64,000 nucleotides of DNA from Molossus alvarezi (GCA_037176705.1 CM073889.1:100457890-100521889); one strand, 5' to 3'. Positions 36,250 to 48,365 are shown, counted from the first letter of the stretch. The notes: generated from the letters alone by a model not told the origin. Translations and numbers: made by a program.

Positions 36250-39200
36250 TCAGGGGAGCCATGTAGAATTGCACTGGAAAATAAATAGGGTATTAGAGGA
36301 AAATAGTTTGGAAACCAGTGGTCTGTGGGGAATATAATATTGATGGTTTGCTTTCCTGCTTCAGTGATGGTCAAAGGGCCACTGTCTCTGAGCAGCAGAG
36401 ATAGTCATTCCAGGAATCAGGGGTCTGACCTTTCGTTACCTGTGGCCTTTACCCTCCTGGGCTCTGGTTGGTCAGTTCTTTATCTCCCTGTGGTTCATAG
36501 AGAATTCAGGGGGAGCTCAAAAAGCCTTGGGCACTGGATGAGTTTGAGGTGTTTGCTGTCTAGGGGCCTCAGGCATTGAGTGTAACAGGGGCCGCCCCTG
36601 CCTCACGGTATAAGCTGCTTCCACGGCCAAGGTACCACCCGGCTCTGTGCCCATCAGCAGCTCCTATCTGCTAATACCCACGAGGGCAGCGTGTCAGTTA
36701 CCTACTGGCCATTTTCTAATTTCCAGGAACCTATCATCAAATCCTCACTAATTAATTAAATGTCTAGTGGGCCCAGGTCTGGCTCCCTGGGGGTAAGGGA
36801 AGGAACAGACACAGCCTTGGTCTCTTAAGAGCTCATGGTTCAGTTGGGGAAGGAGGCAGCTCCTCAGACTACTGCTGGGCTGAGCTGGAGTGTGTGTGGG
36901 ACAGCGAGGGAAAGCCCTGTGCATTTATCTGCCCCTTCTCCCCTCCCTTGAGATACCCGGAAAGGGCACCCCTTTCCCGGGACAGAGCTCGGGGCTGCAC
37001 TGCCTTCTGTGGTTGACTGTTATCTTTGCTTCCATTGCAGCCCAGACCTTTCAGAGGACCACAGTCTTCCTGTGATAGCGCGGTGGCTGTCTGCAACCAG
37101 GTCAGTGCTGAGTCCGAGAAACCCTCCTATTTCTGTTTGGGACTGTCATGTATTGATTTCACATCATAACTCCCAGGGGACAGCCATTGTTCTTGATTTG
37201 CAGGTTCTAGGGACACCCCTCATTTTTAGTTCATGACTCACCTACAGGTACTTTCTTGCCGGGGGTCTCAAACTCGGATGCCTGCAAGGACCAGGCAGAT
37301 AATGTGTGAGTGAGCACAGAGCCATGAGTGGATGGTGGTTGTGGACAGTGGGGAGACATTAGGGAGTGTGGAGGTCTGTGGAGAACTGGACATCGCATGC
37401 CCTGTTCTGAAGGGGTCAGCACGCTTAGCTCAGCTGATGGCTGCAGTGTGGGAAGGTGGGCCAGGGTTGCTGGATCTCCCAGTCCCTTAAGGACATCAGA
37501 AATGTGGATTGTTTTTACATGAAATCTTTTGATTTAAAAATGTTGGCTCAAGTATTTTTTAAATGCAGAACAGGCAAAACAAAACACGCTGTGGTCCAGA
37601 CGTGGCCCAAAACAGGCATTTGCCATCTCTGCTTGGTGGTTATGCTCCTGTGCGGTTAGTCCCCCAAGGCAGGGGGCAGAGGTCACAGGCCCCGTGAGCA
37701 GCTGCTATGGGTGTTCCGAGGGATGGGGGTCACTGTGAGCTGGGGTGCTTAGGGTGGTTCAGGAGGTGGGCTTGAGCTGTCCTTAAGGATGGAGACGGGA
37801 GAGGGAAAGGGTGCTGTTCTCCAGGTGACCCCACTCTGCCTCCCCAGCCCTGGGACAGGCCTGTAGGGTCCCAGCCCTGCTGAGGGTCAGGCCATGTGGA
37901 AACTGTTCCCAGCTCCGAGACCCACATCGGCTCTTGGAAACTGCTCAACACTGCCACTGCTCTAACTGGGCTCCAGTGCAGGAAGGCGTTGCCAGGAGAG
38001 GGAGAGCTCACTGGGGACCCTGGTCACCCCGAGAGAGACACTGGAGAGAGTGTCACCTGAGAAGGAAGCCCTCGGGTGCTGGGCCACCACGATCAGAGAA
38101 GCTTTCTAGCCTTAACCTAAGGTGCTCTCACAGATGCATTGCCAGGTTCAGAGCAGGACACTTGGTTTCCCCCCGGCATGCTCCGAGTTGGTTTTTACTC
38201 TTTGTCTGTCAACCCAGAAGCTTTTGAAGGCCAGTGGTGGGGCCCACCCTATCCAACCCAGGGCCCATAGAGGAGAGAGAATGAGTCCCTGTGAGTCCAT
38301 GCAAGTTGGCAGAGCTGAAGGTTAATTAACCCAGGAATTAGAATACAGTAAAGGGCCAGCTGAGGTCTACGCAGGACACAGGCAGTTCAGAGTGGGCAGA
38401 CATTAGGGAGTAGTGGGGTCTGTGGCTAGCTGGAGTATAGAAACAGTAGTAGTGATCAGTGATAGCCAAAGCGGCCAAGAGGGCTTCACGGAGAAGGTGT
38501 GTCTGGAGCTGGACCCTGAGGGAGAGGGTGCAATTTGGAGAGGTGTGAGAGAAGGCAGGAGACACAGTGGGGCATAGCAGGGGACAGTTGTGATGTCAAA
38601 ATATAACCACAGCTAGTAATTGGGTGCTTGCGATATACCTGGCCGTGTTGAACACCTCGTGCATTCTCTCACTAACCTCACAGCGCCCAATGAGATGACA
38701 CTTTCATCGTCAGTCTACTTTAAAGACAAGGAAACAGGCTGCCCAAGGTCACAAAGGTGGGCAGTGATGTAGCCTGCATGGGGACCAAGCCTCAGAAACC
38801 ACAGCCATCATGTCACCGTCTTAGGAGGTGCGGGCAGTGAGGAAGCCGCCTGACTCCAGCCAGGGATGTGGCTGGCTGGCTAGTAACCTTCAGCTTTGAT
38901 ATTTTATCTCCCCTTTGGGGCTTCACCTGTGACTTCCATGCCCCCTGGTGCCCACAGGGCATGGTATACAGCAGTCACTCAGTACCTGTTGGGATGAGTG
39001 GCCTTGAGGAGGCCCTTGAATGTGGTGGGAAGAAGTTGGAATCCTGGTTCTGGAATCGGGTGACCTTGGTGGCTGGTAGGGAAGGGGATTGGACTGGTCC
39101 ACCCCCAGCACCCTTGGCTTTAATGTCCTAAGAGCTGGGAGGGACTGGGGGAGAGCCTGGGCCCAGCGGCAGTGGGCAGGAGCACTGAGGACACCGACTC

Positions 39201-39400
39201 TCCTGGAAGGAGAGGGCTGGGGGGGACGTAGGGAGGCTGGGGAGCCGCAGGCCAGTGTGTCGTCCTGGGCTTGGGACTGAGGTGTAGGATGGAGCGGGGC
39301 CTCAAGGACCACGCAGTCTTGTCAAGACAAGATAAAAACCCATAAAAAATTCAAGAGCAGGACAAGAGTTGGGTAGCAGCACGGGGCAGGATGCGGAGGT
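36250..39400. other. No recognisable gene; a possible weak MIR near 38680
   Basis: 38640-38800 has MIR/L2-like text (GGAAACAGGCTGCCCAAGGTCAC). The rest is unrecognised, unique-looking sequence. Confidence 0.45.
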
Positions 39401-39425
39401 GTCAGGAGGCAGCCTGTGCTCAGTG

Positions 39426-39746
39426 CCAAGGGAGCAGGTTGGGGTCAGTGCAGGGAGCCCAGTGGAGGCTCCTGTGGGATGTGGGGGCCCAAGGGAGCAG
39501 GTTGGGGTCAGTGCAGGGAGCCCAGTGGAGGCTCCTGTGAGACGCGGGGACCCAAGGGAGCAGGTTGGGGTCAGTGCAGGGAGCCCAGTGGAGGCTCCTG
39601 TGGGACACGGGGGCCCAAGGGAGCAGGTTGGGGTCAGTGCAGGGAGCCCAGTGGAGGCTCCTGTGGGACGCGGGGGCCCAAGGGAGCAGGTTGGGGTCAG
39701 TGCAGGGAGCCCAGTGGAGGCTCCTGTGGGACGCGGGGGCCCAAGG
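39426..39746. repeat. 63-bp minisatellite (five units plus a partial sixth)
   Basis: Units start at 39426, 39489, 39552, 39615 and 39678 with a partial unit at 39741, exactly 63 bp apart. They differ only at a few bases near GGATGTG/GACGCGG/GACACGG. Because 63 is divisible by three and the unit lacks stops, open frames of 118-206 aa run through it on both strands. I see no reason to call these coding. Confidence 0.97.
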
Positions 39747-40896
39747 GCACAGCAGACTTGAGCAACAGAGATGGCCAGAGACAAAAGAGGGGCTGGGCCT
39801 CCCTGAGCCCACCCTGCCTCCTGCCAGGCCCGTGGACCTTGTGCAGGCCTCCGAGCCAGGAAAGCGGCTGTGTCAGGGTCCTTCCTCTGGGAGGAACTCC
39901 CACCAGGAGCCCGGAAGCTAACGTGCCCCCTGGTGGACTGCTAAGGATGCCATCCTCCCTCCGGCGGGCACACTTGCTGCCTCTCCCCGTGGCCTTTCTT
40001 CTCAGACCTTCTCTGGGGTGCTGGCCAGTGTGCTGAGGAGAGAAGGGTTCACAGCATCTCTCGTACCTTCCTGGCCCACAGTGACCTGTGCACTCACCAT
40101 GAAATCTGGTGCAGCTCCTCAGTTACTCCTGGAGGCTGTTCTCGGGGAGAGAGCTCTGGGACCCAAGCCCCATTGGTCTTTTCCATGGAAGTTCTGAAAG
40201 AACCACAGGGCTTGGTCCTGGCCCTGCCCAGAATTGGGGCTCAATGGGGTGTGAAAATGAGGCAATGATTTGAGGGTTGTCTGGTGTTTAAGAATATCTG
40301 TCCTGTTATTGGCAGTCCCTGGGGAAGGTAACTTAGCTCAACAAGGTGTCCAGGGATGGCAGACTGTTGAGTCTGGCTGGGGCCCTGCATTGCAGGCCTG
40401 GCTCTATCCATAGGCAAGTCATTCCCCTTCTCTGGGCCCATGTCCTCTCTGCAGTAAGGGGCTGAATTCTCCGGAACCACTGAGGTCCTCCAGCTTGTTC
40501 AGATTCTCCAGCTTGTTCAGCCCAGTCGGCTGTGCCTGAGCCCCCAGTGTAGCCCTGCAGGACTCTGAGCAGGTGCTGTTCTGTGCTCCTGGCTCTGAGA
40601 GCCCAGAATGGAGGTGGCTGGTCCTCAGGTCTGCCAATAATATGAATTTTGCCCATTGAGGTCCTGCCTAGCCTCAAGCTGGCACCTCTTCTAGGGAGCC
40701 TGACCCATGGGCCAGCAAACCCAGACCAGGATGAGATAGTGGAATAAGGGATTGAAGGGAGGGGGAGGTTTTCTAGCTCTTAGCTTTCAAAGTGAGGTCC
40801 TGACCAGTAGCAACTTGCCTGCGAACTAGTTAGAAATGCAGAATCTCAGGCCCCACCTCCAGGCCACTGGGTCAGAATCCTCATTATAACAAGGTC

Positions 40897-40991
40897 GCAC
40901 CTTGAAGTTCGGGTGCACCTTGAAGTTCGGGTGCACCTTGAAGTTCGGGATGCGCCTTGAAGTTCGGGGTGCACCTTGAAGTGTGGGGTGT
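40897..40991. repeat. 18-19-bp minisatellite (five units)
   Basis: Five units of GCACCTTGAAGTTCGGGT. The last three have grown to 19-21 bp by one or more added bases. Confidence 0.95.
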
Positions 40992-40999
40992 ACTGCTCC

Positions 41000-43500
41000 G
41001 GTCCACTTACGCTCTGAAGACCAAGCCTCACAGAAAGAAATGCATTTCCCATGCGTCAGTGAACAACAGTGCCGTGAAACAGTTTCTCACTTACAATGTG
41101 TGTCACTCATGGGTATTTTCAATGTCGTTCTATATTTTTAATGCTGAGATCATGAGTTTATTTTACACTAAGTTGACTTCACAGCCCACTAAATCGCTGA
41201 AGCCTGCAGTTTGAAAAACAGTACACGCCTAGCTAACACCTGTCTGATGTTTGCGTGATGAAGAGTTGCACTGGTGTGTGGGGAGTGTCAGAGGTAGAGA
41301 GGACACCAGGTACCCTGGACTCCGGAGACAGTGGATGTTGCCGGTTTCTGAGGTCGTCTCCGGCTCAGAGTGTTTCCAATCTCCCCCACTTCTGGTGGTT
41401 GCGGAGGCATCGCTGGAATGCTCCTGCTTTTCTTTGGCAAACACTGACGCATCCCAGAGTCCTCAGATCACGACAGGAGTGGCCAAGCACAGGGCTGCAG
41501 TTGTTAGGGAAAGGCATTGTCCCTGAGGCCCATTTCTGCAGGAGGTGGAGCGTGGGCGGGACTTGCTGGGGTGGGTTGGCAGCAGACCTGTGAAGGGGGT
41601 TCCCATGGCTCCCTCAGGGAGAGCTCTGGGCATGCTCTGTTCCAGGCAGCAGGCCTCTCTTCCCACACTCAGCAGGCAGCATGACCAGGGCCTGGCCCTG
41701 CCCTGCCCGACAGCCTTGTTGCAGGCTCCGGTGAAGGTGTCAGTTGCCAGCAGCATGTGGAGGAGGGAGAGGGAGAGGGTCAGCCTTACGGGTAACAGGA
41801 GGCAGTTGCTGGAGGGGAACGCAGGGCGGTGAGGCTGTGCTGCAGCAGGAGGCCTGGGAAGGGGCTGTGGAAAAGGTGGGGTGGACCAGATTCAACACAA
41901 GCTGAGCAGTGGTGACCTGAGCAATGACTGTGTGCTGGGCCCTGCTGCCCACCCACAGCTCAGCGCGCCCACCTCCGTCTTCAGAGTTGCAGTCCTGCTA
42001 GGATGGGTGGACAGACCCATGAGCTCCAAGGCCACTGGGCTCAGGAGCGCAGAGCCAGCCCCATACAGCACTGCACAGCTCCCCTGCAGCTGGCCTGGGG
42101 CCCGAGGGAGGCTGGGGCCCTTGCAGCAGCCAAAAGCAAGCAAACAAACAAACAAAAACACGCATCAGGAAATCTGAGAGGAGGCAGGAAGGCAGAGATG
42201 GAGACCTTCCGAGGCTTCCTCTGTGGTCCCAGGGGGTGTGGTGCCCAGGGAGTTGCATGCTGAGGGACTGAGGGAAGGGTCTGATGAAGGTGAGGGGTGT
42301 GTGCTGCCTCCCAAAGGGTGGATTCCCCAGAGGAGGGCTGGTGGCAGAGAAGCAGAGGTGTCTCCTCTGGTTTGCAGGTCACTGCATTTATCCTGGGGAT
42401 TTCGGGAAGAGGTAATGCCTCTTAGTGCCTTGGCTGTTCTTAAAGGGATTGGCTAAATTTACAGCTACTAATGCCATTTGTCGCTGGGCGGGAGGAGAGG
42501 ATGCTGAGCCAGCTGGGAAGGTTCCAGCTTCTTGCCTCTGGGCCCTCCCTTTCCCTCCATACCTCTAGCCCTGGTGATAGCAGACTGAAAGGCAGGCAGA
42601 GCCAGCGGGCCAGGGAGAGACTCCTAACCTCAGGCAGGGAGCCCCGTGCTGTCCGCAGAAGCACCTTTGCCGAGAGCTCGTTGCCAAGGAAGCTACACCA
42701 CTCTGCACAGAGGGCACAAGGGGAGGGCTCACCTGGGTCTGGGTAGGAAGGACATGAATGTGGACAAAGGCACCTTTTCATCATGGCACATGGGTGTTTT
42801 TGTTTCTGGCCTCCAGTCAGCCAGGCTCAGCTGGCCATAGTGACAAGCATAGAACATGATTGGCTATTGCAGGGGCTGCCCTGGGCCCCTGGGTCTGGGA
42901 CGAGGTCCCTTAACAACACCAGGAGGAGAGCGTGGGCCTAATTCCTGTCTGGGAAGCACAGGCCCAGGAGTCCCCCCGCCCTTCCATGTCTTCTGCAGCC
43001 TGGGCCCCTCCTAACGCTGTGCACACCCAGGCCCTCCCCTCCTGCCTGCGGGCCCAGGGCTGCCTGCTCAACAGCAGAGAGCAGCCTCCTCAGCGCTTTC
43101 CCCACTCCTGCTGCTTCCCTTTTGGTTCGTCCACATCCATCACCTGGCAGGGAATGGGGGCAGGGCGGGCAGGGAGGGTGGGATCCCAGATGGGGCCTCC
43201 GCTCTGCAGGGTTCTGCATTCTGGATGGCTGCAGCCAAGGTGTCTGTTCTCTTCCATTCTCTTCTCTTTCTTCTTCCTCAGTCCCCCCCCCCCCCAAGCA
43301 CGTTCACTAATCATGAAAACATAAGCTCCTCTTGCTGGCTCTCCGCTTAGCCAGAAGCCCAGCTGTTTGGGGATTTCCCATCATGCTCTTGTGTGAATGG
43401 GAAACTGAGCAAGGAGGACACCTCAACGCACAGGCGGGAAGGGAGCGGAACAAACCCTCACTCCCTTTATTTCCCTGTCTCTCAACCAGCCTGAGAGTTT
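41000..43500. other. No gene recognised; holds one unidentified repeat copy and a C13 run
   Basis: GC-rich with many overlapping open frames. Features are the unidentified repeat at 42024-42170 and a run of 13 C at 43283-43295. Confidence 0.5.
42024..42170 (+). repeat. Unidentified dispersed repeat, copy 1
   Basis: It aligns through about 145 bp with 46463-46600. Shared runs include GAGCTCAGGAGC-like GGGCTCAGGAGC, CCCCTGCAGCTGGCCTGGGG, GGGAGGCTGGG, CCTTGCAG and AGGAAA. This copy has an (AAAC)n run near 42137-42160 that copy 2 lacks. Confidence 0.6.
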
Positions 43501-43539
43501 AATCTGTGCCTCCCCACTCTTTTTGCCTAAAAAATGGGG

Positions 43540-44102
43540 CAGAACTTCTAGGTATGTACCCCAAAGAACTAGAAGGAGATTTAAACAGATATGTGTACAT
43601 CCATGTTCATAGCAGTGCTAACCACCATAGACAAAGGTGGAAACAACCCGAGTGTCCATGGACGAATGAATGGATGAACACAATGTGGTCTCTACATACA
43701 ATGTATTATTGTATACAATGTATCATTTAGTGATAAAAAAGGCATGGAATTCTGACATATGCTACAACATGGATGACCCTTGAGGATATTAGGATAAGTG
43801 AAATAAGCCAGTCACAGAAGGACAAATGCTGTATGATTCCACTTATTTGAGGCTCCCAGCATAGACAAATTCAGAAACAGAAGGTAGAGCAGTGGGTGCC
43901 AGGGGCTGGGGGAGGCGGAATGAGGAGCTGATGTTTAATGGGCATAGTTTCTGTTTGGGAAGATGAAGAAGTTCTGGAGGTGGCTGGTGATAGTGGTTAC
44001 ACAACCATCGTGAATGCACTTGATGCCACTGAATTGTCCACTTGAAAATTATTACAACGCTAAGTTATAGGTTATGTGTATGTTACAACAATACAAAAAT
44101 TA
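43540..44102 (+). mobile_element. L1 3' fragment, sense
   Basis: It has AGGTATGTACCCCAAAGAACTAGAAGG, CAACCCGAGTGTCCATGG, CTGTATGATTCCACTTATTTGAGG and GAATTGTCCACTTGAAAATT. It ends near an A-rich tail. Confidence 0.85.
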
Positions 44103-45224
44103 GCTGTGAGTGACTGGACTTTGAGCCCAATAGCTGAGAAGATGGATGATGGGGACAGCCCTCTCTCCCTCTCCCTCCTCCAACATCTTCTTTTGTAGAG
44201 ATCAAGCTGGGCTTTCCTGCTGAAGGAGGGGCTTCTGGCTCCCTGTTTGGGACTTGCTCTGGAATGAACAAGTGAGCCCCAGTGGCAGGTTACCCTGGTT
44301 TCCCCCCAGAAAGCAGAGTTCCTGGAAGCACCCCAGGAGCAGCTGGGGTCAATCCACTGGGACATGATAGGGGACTGTGTTGACAGCACCTTGGAATTGT
44401 CATCTGAGAGACCAAAGAAGGAGTGGGTGCCCAGGCATGTTAGCTCCGTGCACTTCCAGAGTGCAGGTACTGGGTGCCAGCTGGGATCCTGCAGGTATCG
44501 CTGGCGTGTGTCGGGGGAGCCCGGGCAGAAGGCGCTCAGGGTGGCGGAGGTCAGGTGCTGTCGGGCTTCACTGCATCAATCTGCTTGGGCAGCAGCGACT
44601 GGAGTGAAAGGGCAACTGAGAGGATGTGCCACAGGAGGTGCCCAAGACAGTGGCCTGGGAGGAGGAGTCCTCTTTTTCCCTGGGCACCAAATTTCTGCAG
44701 GGTGGGAATGGGCCTCGACGCCCATCCCTTTCCTCCATGAGCCAGTGCAGGTTTGGGGCTCCCTCACTGAACAGGACAAAGGTATTGCCCCAAGAGATGG
44801 CCATACCCTAGCCCTGTCTGGGAGCACCTAGCAGAGCAGGACAGAGGCTGCTGAGCCAGGCACGCAGTCCTCCTGGAAGAGCTCCAGGCAAGTTCCTGCA
44901 AAACCCAGCCCTCCACCTGTACCTGCTAAGGGCGCCAGGAAGCCCGAGATAAGATCTGAAGTCTTTGAGGAATAATAGGCATGGCCGTAGGCACTACCTT
45001 TTCCTGCAGGCGGCTCTTTTCTGCCCTCTCTGGACATCAATCTTATCGTGCCATCTGGCTGAGACCAGCAGCTGGGCACTGGCCCAGCCCTCCAGAGCCC
45101 TATCCCATTGCAGAATAGGAAGCACCCACCGCATTCGAATTCACTGTGCATTGCAGGAAGGGCAGTGGGGACTGCAGAAGGCCGCCAGGAGTGGGATGAA
45201 AAGGCAGTGAGTGAGGTGTAGGCA

Positions 45225-45420
45225 GACCCGGAGCTCTGCTGTGCTGATTTGGGCAAGTTACTTAACCTCTCTGAACCTCTATTTCCCAAGTAGTATAATT
45301 ACACTGACTTCATAGAGTTGCTGTGAGGGGTGAGTGGGTGAAGGCATACCCAGTGTGAGAAGAGTGCCTAGCACGTGATCGGGGTGCAGTACACATTAGC
45401 CATTCCCATTATTAGAAGTC
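45225..45420 (+). repeat. MIR, well preserved
   Basis: GGGCAAGTTACTTAACCTCTCTGAACC..TTGCTGTGAGGGG..GTGCCTAGCACG is a full-length-like MIR. Confidence 0.82.
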
Positions 45421-45574
45421 GCAGTGTACCTGCCCCTACACGAAGGCTGGGTGATCCTTTGCCCACTAACCACCATTGAACCTGGGAATTGGGCCTGTTG
45501 CCAGATGGGTGGAGGGAATGGGAACGTGCTTCAGGGTGAGGGGCACAGGGTGAGCAAAAACAGAGGCCGTAAGC

Positions 45575-46065
45575 ATTGCGTGTTCGTTTTCTGTGGCTGC
45601 ACAGCACATTGCTGCACACTCAGCGGCTTACAACAGTGCCTGTGTGTCAGCTCCCAGTTCTGGAAGTCAGAGTCACACGCGGTATATCGCGAGGCTGAAA
45701 TCAAGGTTCGCCAGGCTGAATTCTTGTACAGAGGCTCTGGGGGACAGAGTCTGCTCCAAGCTCAATGGGTTTGGGCAGAATTGACTTCCTTGAGATTGTG
45801 GGGCTGAGGTGCCCTTTTCCTTCCTGTCACTGACCAGGGATTGGTCTCCGCTCCTAGAGGCTGCTCCGTTCATTGCATGTGCCCCCTCCTTCTTCAGACC
45901 AGCGACAGTGTGTCCTATCTTTCATGTGCTTTGAATCTGTCTCTAGCTCTAGTCCCAGGTCGAGGAGTTCCTGTGATGGATCAGGCCCTCCTGCATGGTC
46001 TCTCTATATTAAAATCCACTGACTTGGAATTTAATTATATTAGCAAAATTCCTTCCCAGGACTAC
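45575..46065 (+). mobile_element. MaLR-type LTR relic
   Basis: It begins GTTCGTTTTCTGTGGCTGC, then CTCAGCGGCTTACAACAG, TCTGGAAGTCAGAGTC and GAAATCAAGGTTCGCCAGG, a diverged MaLR pattern. It ends near the TTAGCAAAATTCCTTCCC block. Confidence 0.6.
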
Positions 46066-46454
46066 CCAGGGTGTGTTTTATTGAGTAACTGGGAGAAAGT
46101 GTACACCCAGGACCCTCTTATGGTTCTGCCTGGCACACAGGCCTGTGCCTGGGGCAAGCAGCAGAGACAGGGGCTGGAGAGGAGCATGGGCAGCCATTGC
46201 AGCAGGAGGGGTGGGGTGGGTATTGGTGGTGGGAGGGATGTAAGGCCACTGTCGGCCTTGACTGGCAGGCGGAGGAAGGGGACTTGGACATCCCCACCCC
46301 TACCTCTGACTGCCTTGTACCCCTCGGCATGCTCATTGCAGTCTGAGCTGATTGCCTGCAGACCCGCTGCTGCCTACGCCTCCACCCCAGAGTTCCCTCA
46401 CTCTGGTGAGGGCTCCTGGGCCTGAAACCTCGACGGCTCCCTCTGAAATGAGAC

Positions 46455-46600
46455 AGGCTACCAACCCCAAGGCTGCTGAGCTCAGGAGCCCAGAGCAAGC
46501 TGCCTACCGCATCATACACGCCCCTGCAGCTGACCTGGGGTCCAAGGGAGGCTGGGATCCTTGCAGAGGCCAAAAACCAGAAAACGGAGTCAGGAAACCA
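46455..46600 (+). repeat. Unidentified dispersed repeat, copy 2
   Basis: It is homologous to 42024-42170. Downstream (46610-46790) lies an ATG-containing segment and an AATAAA-bearing stretch (46749-46780) that could belong to the same element or to an old retrocopy; I could not decide. Confidence 0.6.
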
Positions 46601-47624
46601 GATGAAGGAGGTGTGTGCCCACCATGGCCACCCCAGCCTCTAAGAAGGCCCGCAAGGGTGTGGGGGAGTCAGCATTCGTGAAGTCGGAGCATTTCTGGAC
46701 CCCAGTGGGCCATTCTTTGCCCTGCTTTGGATCCATTAGTTCAAAACTCAATAAACCCTTGATCATTAGCAAATAAACTACATTCTAAAAGAGCTCTCAG
46801 GAATCCAAGGTTTTGAAATGCAGATGTTCCTTGAGACATACCAGGACCTTGTGTTTATTGTCAACAGCCACAGTCTAGGCGCTCGATCCCCTGTGTGTCC
46901 AGCGGTGGTTTGGTAGACGGCCGTTCTACCAGTTCCGATGGTGAAACCGTGCGCAGGCTGTACCTCCAGCTGAGTGGGTTCCCCCTGGAGAGCAGCAACC
47001 TCCGGACAATAAAAAGGAGGCCAAAAAGCTCTGAAGCCCCTTCCCATCTGGCTTAGAACCTGTCGGGAAAAGGGCAGGTGGGTCAGGTGCAGGGACAAGG
47101 GTGGGAGAGAGCAGTGGAGGTGTCCCAGCAGGCCTGGGCCCCTATGGCATCTGGGTCCACCCAGTCAGGAGAGGACAGCAGTTCTTTTGTTAGACTTTGG
47201 TGGTGTCCCTGGAATGCCAGTCATGCAGGTTCTGCCAGGCACATCCCAGAGAAGGCCCAAGGGCTGACCAGGGAGTCATCCTCCTATGCAGGGTGGCCAG
47301 GCCGTCTCCACGGCGAGACCACCCCCTCCCAAATGACCTACCAGGCCTTTGACCTTCCGTCATTAAAAGCAAGTCACATTCCTGCAGACTGAGCCTGCCA
47401 TGTGTCCCAGGAGCCAAAGCATCACAAGGCTGCAGATGCACCTATAACTTAAGGCCTGCTGGCTTCAACTAATTTAGGGGTAGTCTGGTGGCCAAAGAGA
47501 AGGCATTTCTTTAGAAGGAGGCATCTTCTTAGAGGATTTGTGCCTACGTATCCTAAATGGTTAGGTCAGGGACACCAAAGCCTATGGTCTATTTTATTCT
47601 GCTTTGTGCCTGATTTTCTTAACA

Positions 47625-47765
47625 CCAAGTTGGGAAATGGGCTTAGGTGGCAGTCTGGGTCTATTTTCTGCTCTTTCCCAGATGCTAAGGCCTAGGTATG
47701 GAGTAATACCGAACATCGTACAAGTTACCTGCCTTGTCTGGGCCTCAGTTTCCCTCTCCATACAG
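47625..47765 (+). repeat. MIR-like fragment just upstream of the CTIF exon
   Basis: CAAGTTACCTGCCTTGTCTGGGCCTCAGTTTCCCTCTCC matches the MIR core. It ends about 90 bp before the exon acceptor. Confidence 0.55.
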
Positions 47766-47853
47766 GGGAATCCCAGCATCTTCCTCACACTAACGAGGGC
47801 ATTGACTCTTTCTCCAGCTTGACCTCACAGAGCCTGGTTCTTCTCTCCCGCAG

Positions 47854-47880
47854 CCCTGAGCCAGGCCCCTCAGCTGGAGG
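47854..47880 (+). other. CTIF: CTIF 5'-UTR segment of the first coding exon, with splice acceptor
   Basis: A pyrimidine-rich run ending in CAG (47851-47853) forms a good 3' splice site, so the exon begins at 47854. Twenty-seven untranslated bases precede the ATG. They carry a TGA at 47857-47859 in frame with the ATG, which blocks any N-terminal extension and fixes the start at 47881. The context has A at -3 and G at +4, a strong Kozak match. Confidence 0.88.
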
Positions 47881-48060
47881 ATGGAGAACTCCTCTGCAGC
47901 GTCGGCCTCCTCCGAGGCCGGGAGCAGCCGCTCCCAGGAGATCGAGGAGCTGGAGCGCTTCATCGACAGCTATGTGCTCGAGTACCAGGTGCAGGGGCTG
48001 CTGGCAGACAAGACGGAGGGAGACGGTGAGAGCGAGAAGACGCAGTCCCACATCTCCCAG
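47881..48060 (+). CDS. CTIF: CTIF first coding exon (residues 1-60)
   Basis: This 180-nt coding segment encodes the N-terminus of CTIF, the factor that takes an eIF4G-like role on mRNAs still bound by the nuclear cap complex CBP80/CBP20. It supports the pioneer round of translation and nonsense-mediated decay in the cytoplasm and perinuclear region (established). The translation begins MENSSAASASS, continues with an acidic amphipathic stretch, EIEELERFIDSYVLEYQVQG at about residues 20-39, and ends SHISQ. I recognise this as the CTIF N-terminus from memory. The exon ends CAG|GTGAGC at 48060/48061 and is phase 0. The start is supported by an in-frame upstream stop and a strong Kozak context. 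The full protein is about 600 residues with a C-terminal MIF4G domain, so only the first tenth is here. No frameshift or stop is present. Confidence 0.94.
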
Positions 48061-48284
48061 GTGAGCGCTGCCCCAGAGACTGGGAGAGGGGCTGGGGCCT
48101 GAGCAGGTGCAAGGCCTGGGCCATAAGGGGACCCCAAGTCCAGACAGCGTCTATTTGCCTGGCCCTAATTGCCAGGATGTGGGTGGTCCCACCCACAGAG
48201 CATGGGCTCCATGCAGGAAGCCTCTCTCAGACCCTCTGACCCACCTCTGCTCTGTCCTGTCCCGGTGGGCAAATGTGCAATTCA

Positions 48285-48365
48285 CAGAACACAGTTTTAT
48301 TGAGCACCTACTATGTGCTCTACTCTGTTCCCTGTCCTCCACGAACTTATGTTCTAGAAGAGATC
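48285..48365. repeat. L2-like fragment in the CTIF intron
   Basis: TTTTATTGAGCACCTACTATGTGC..CCACGAACTTATGTTCTAG. Confidence 0.6.

Larger units (their letters stand above)
1..47853 (+). other. CTIF: Presumed CTIF intron 1 / upstream non-coding DNA
   Basis: No open reading frame here resembles a known protein, and no coding exon could be supported. In mammals CTIF begins with a non-coding exon separated from the ATG exon by a long first intron (established, from memory). The exon at 47854 starts with a splice acceptor rather than a promoter, so the sequence just upstream is intronic. How far the intron extends to the left cannot be seen, so part of this stretch could be intergenic. The contents are interspersed repeats, simple repeats and two CpG-rich patches, listed separately. 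Confidence 0.6.

Noticed and set aside
39302..40036. Repetitive proteins of 118-206 aa on both strands
   Set aside because: Produced by a stop-free 63-bp minisatellite whose period is a multiple of three; frames are open on both strands.
39426..40991. CRISPR-like regular repeats
   Set aside because: Units are directly adjacent with no unique spacers, in a mammalian genome. They are minisatellites.
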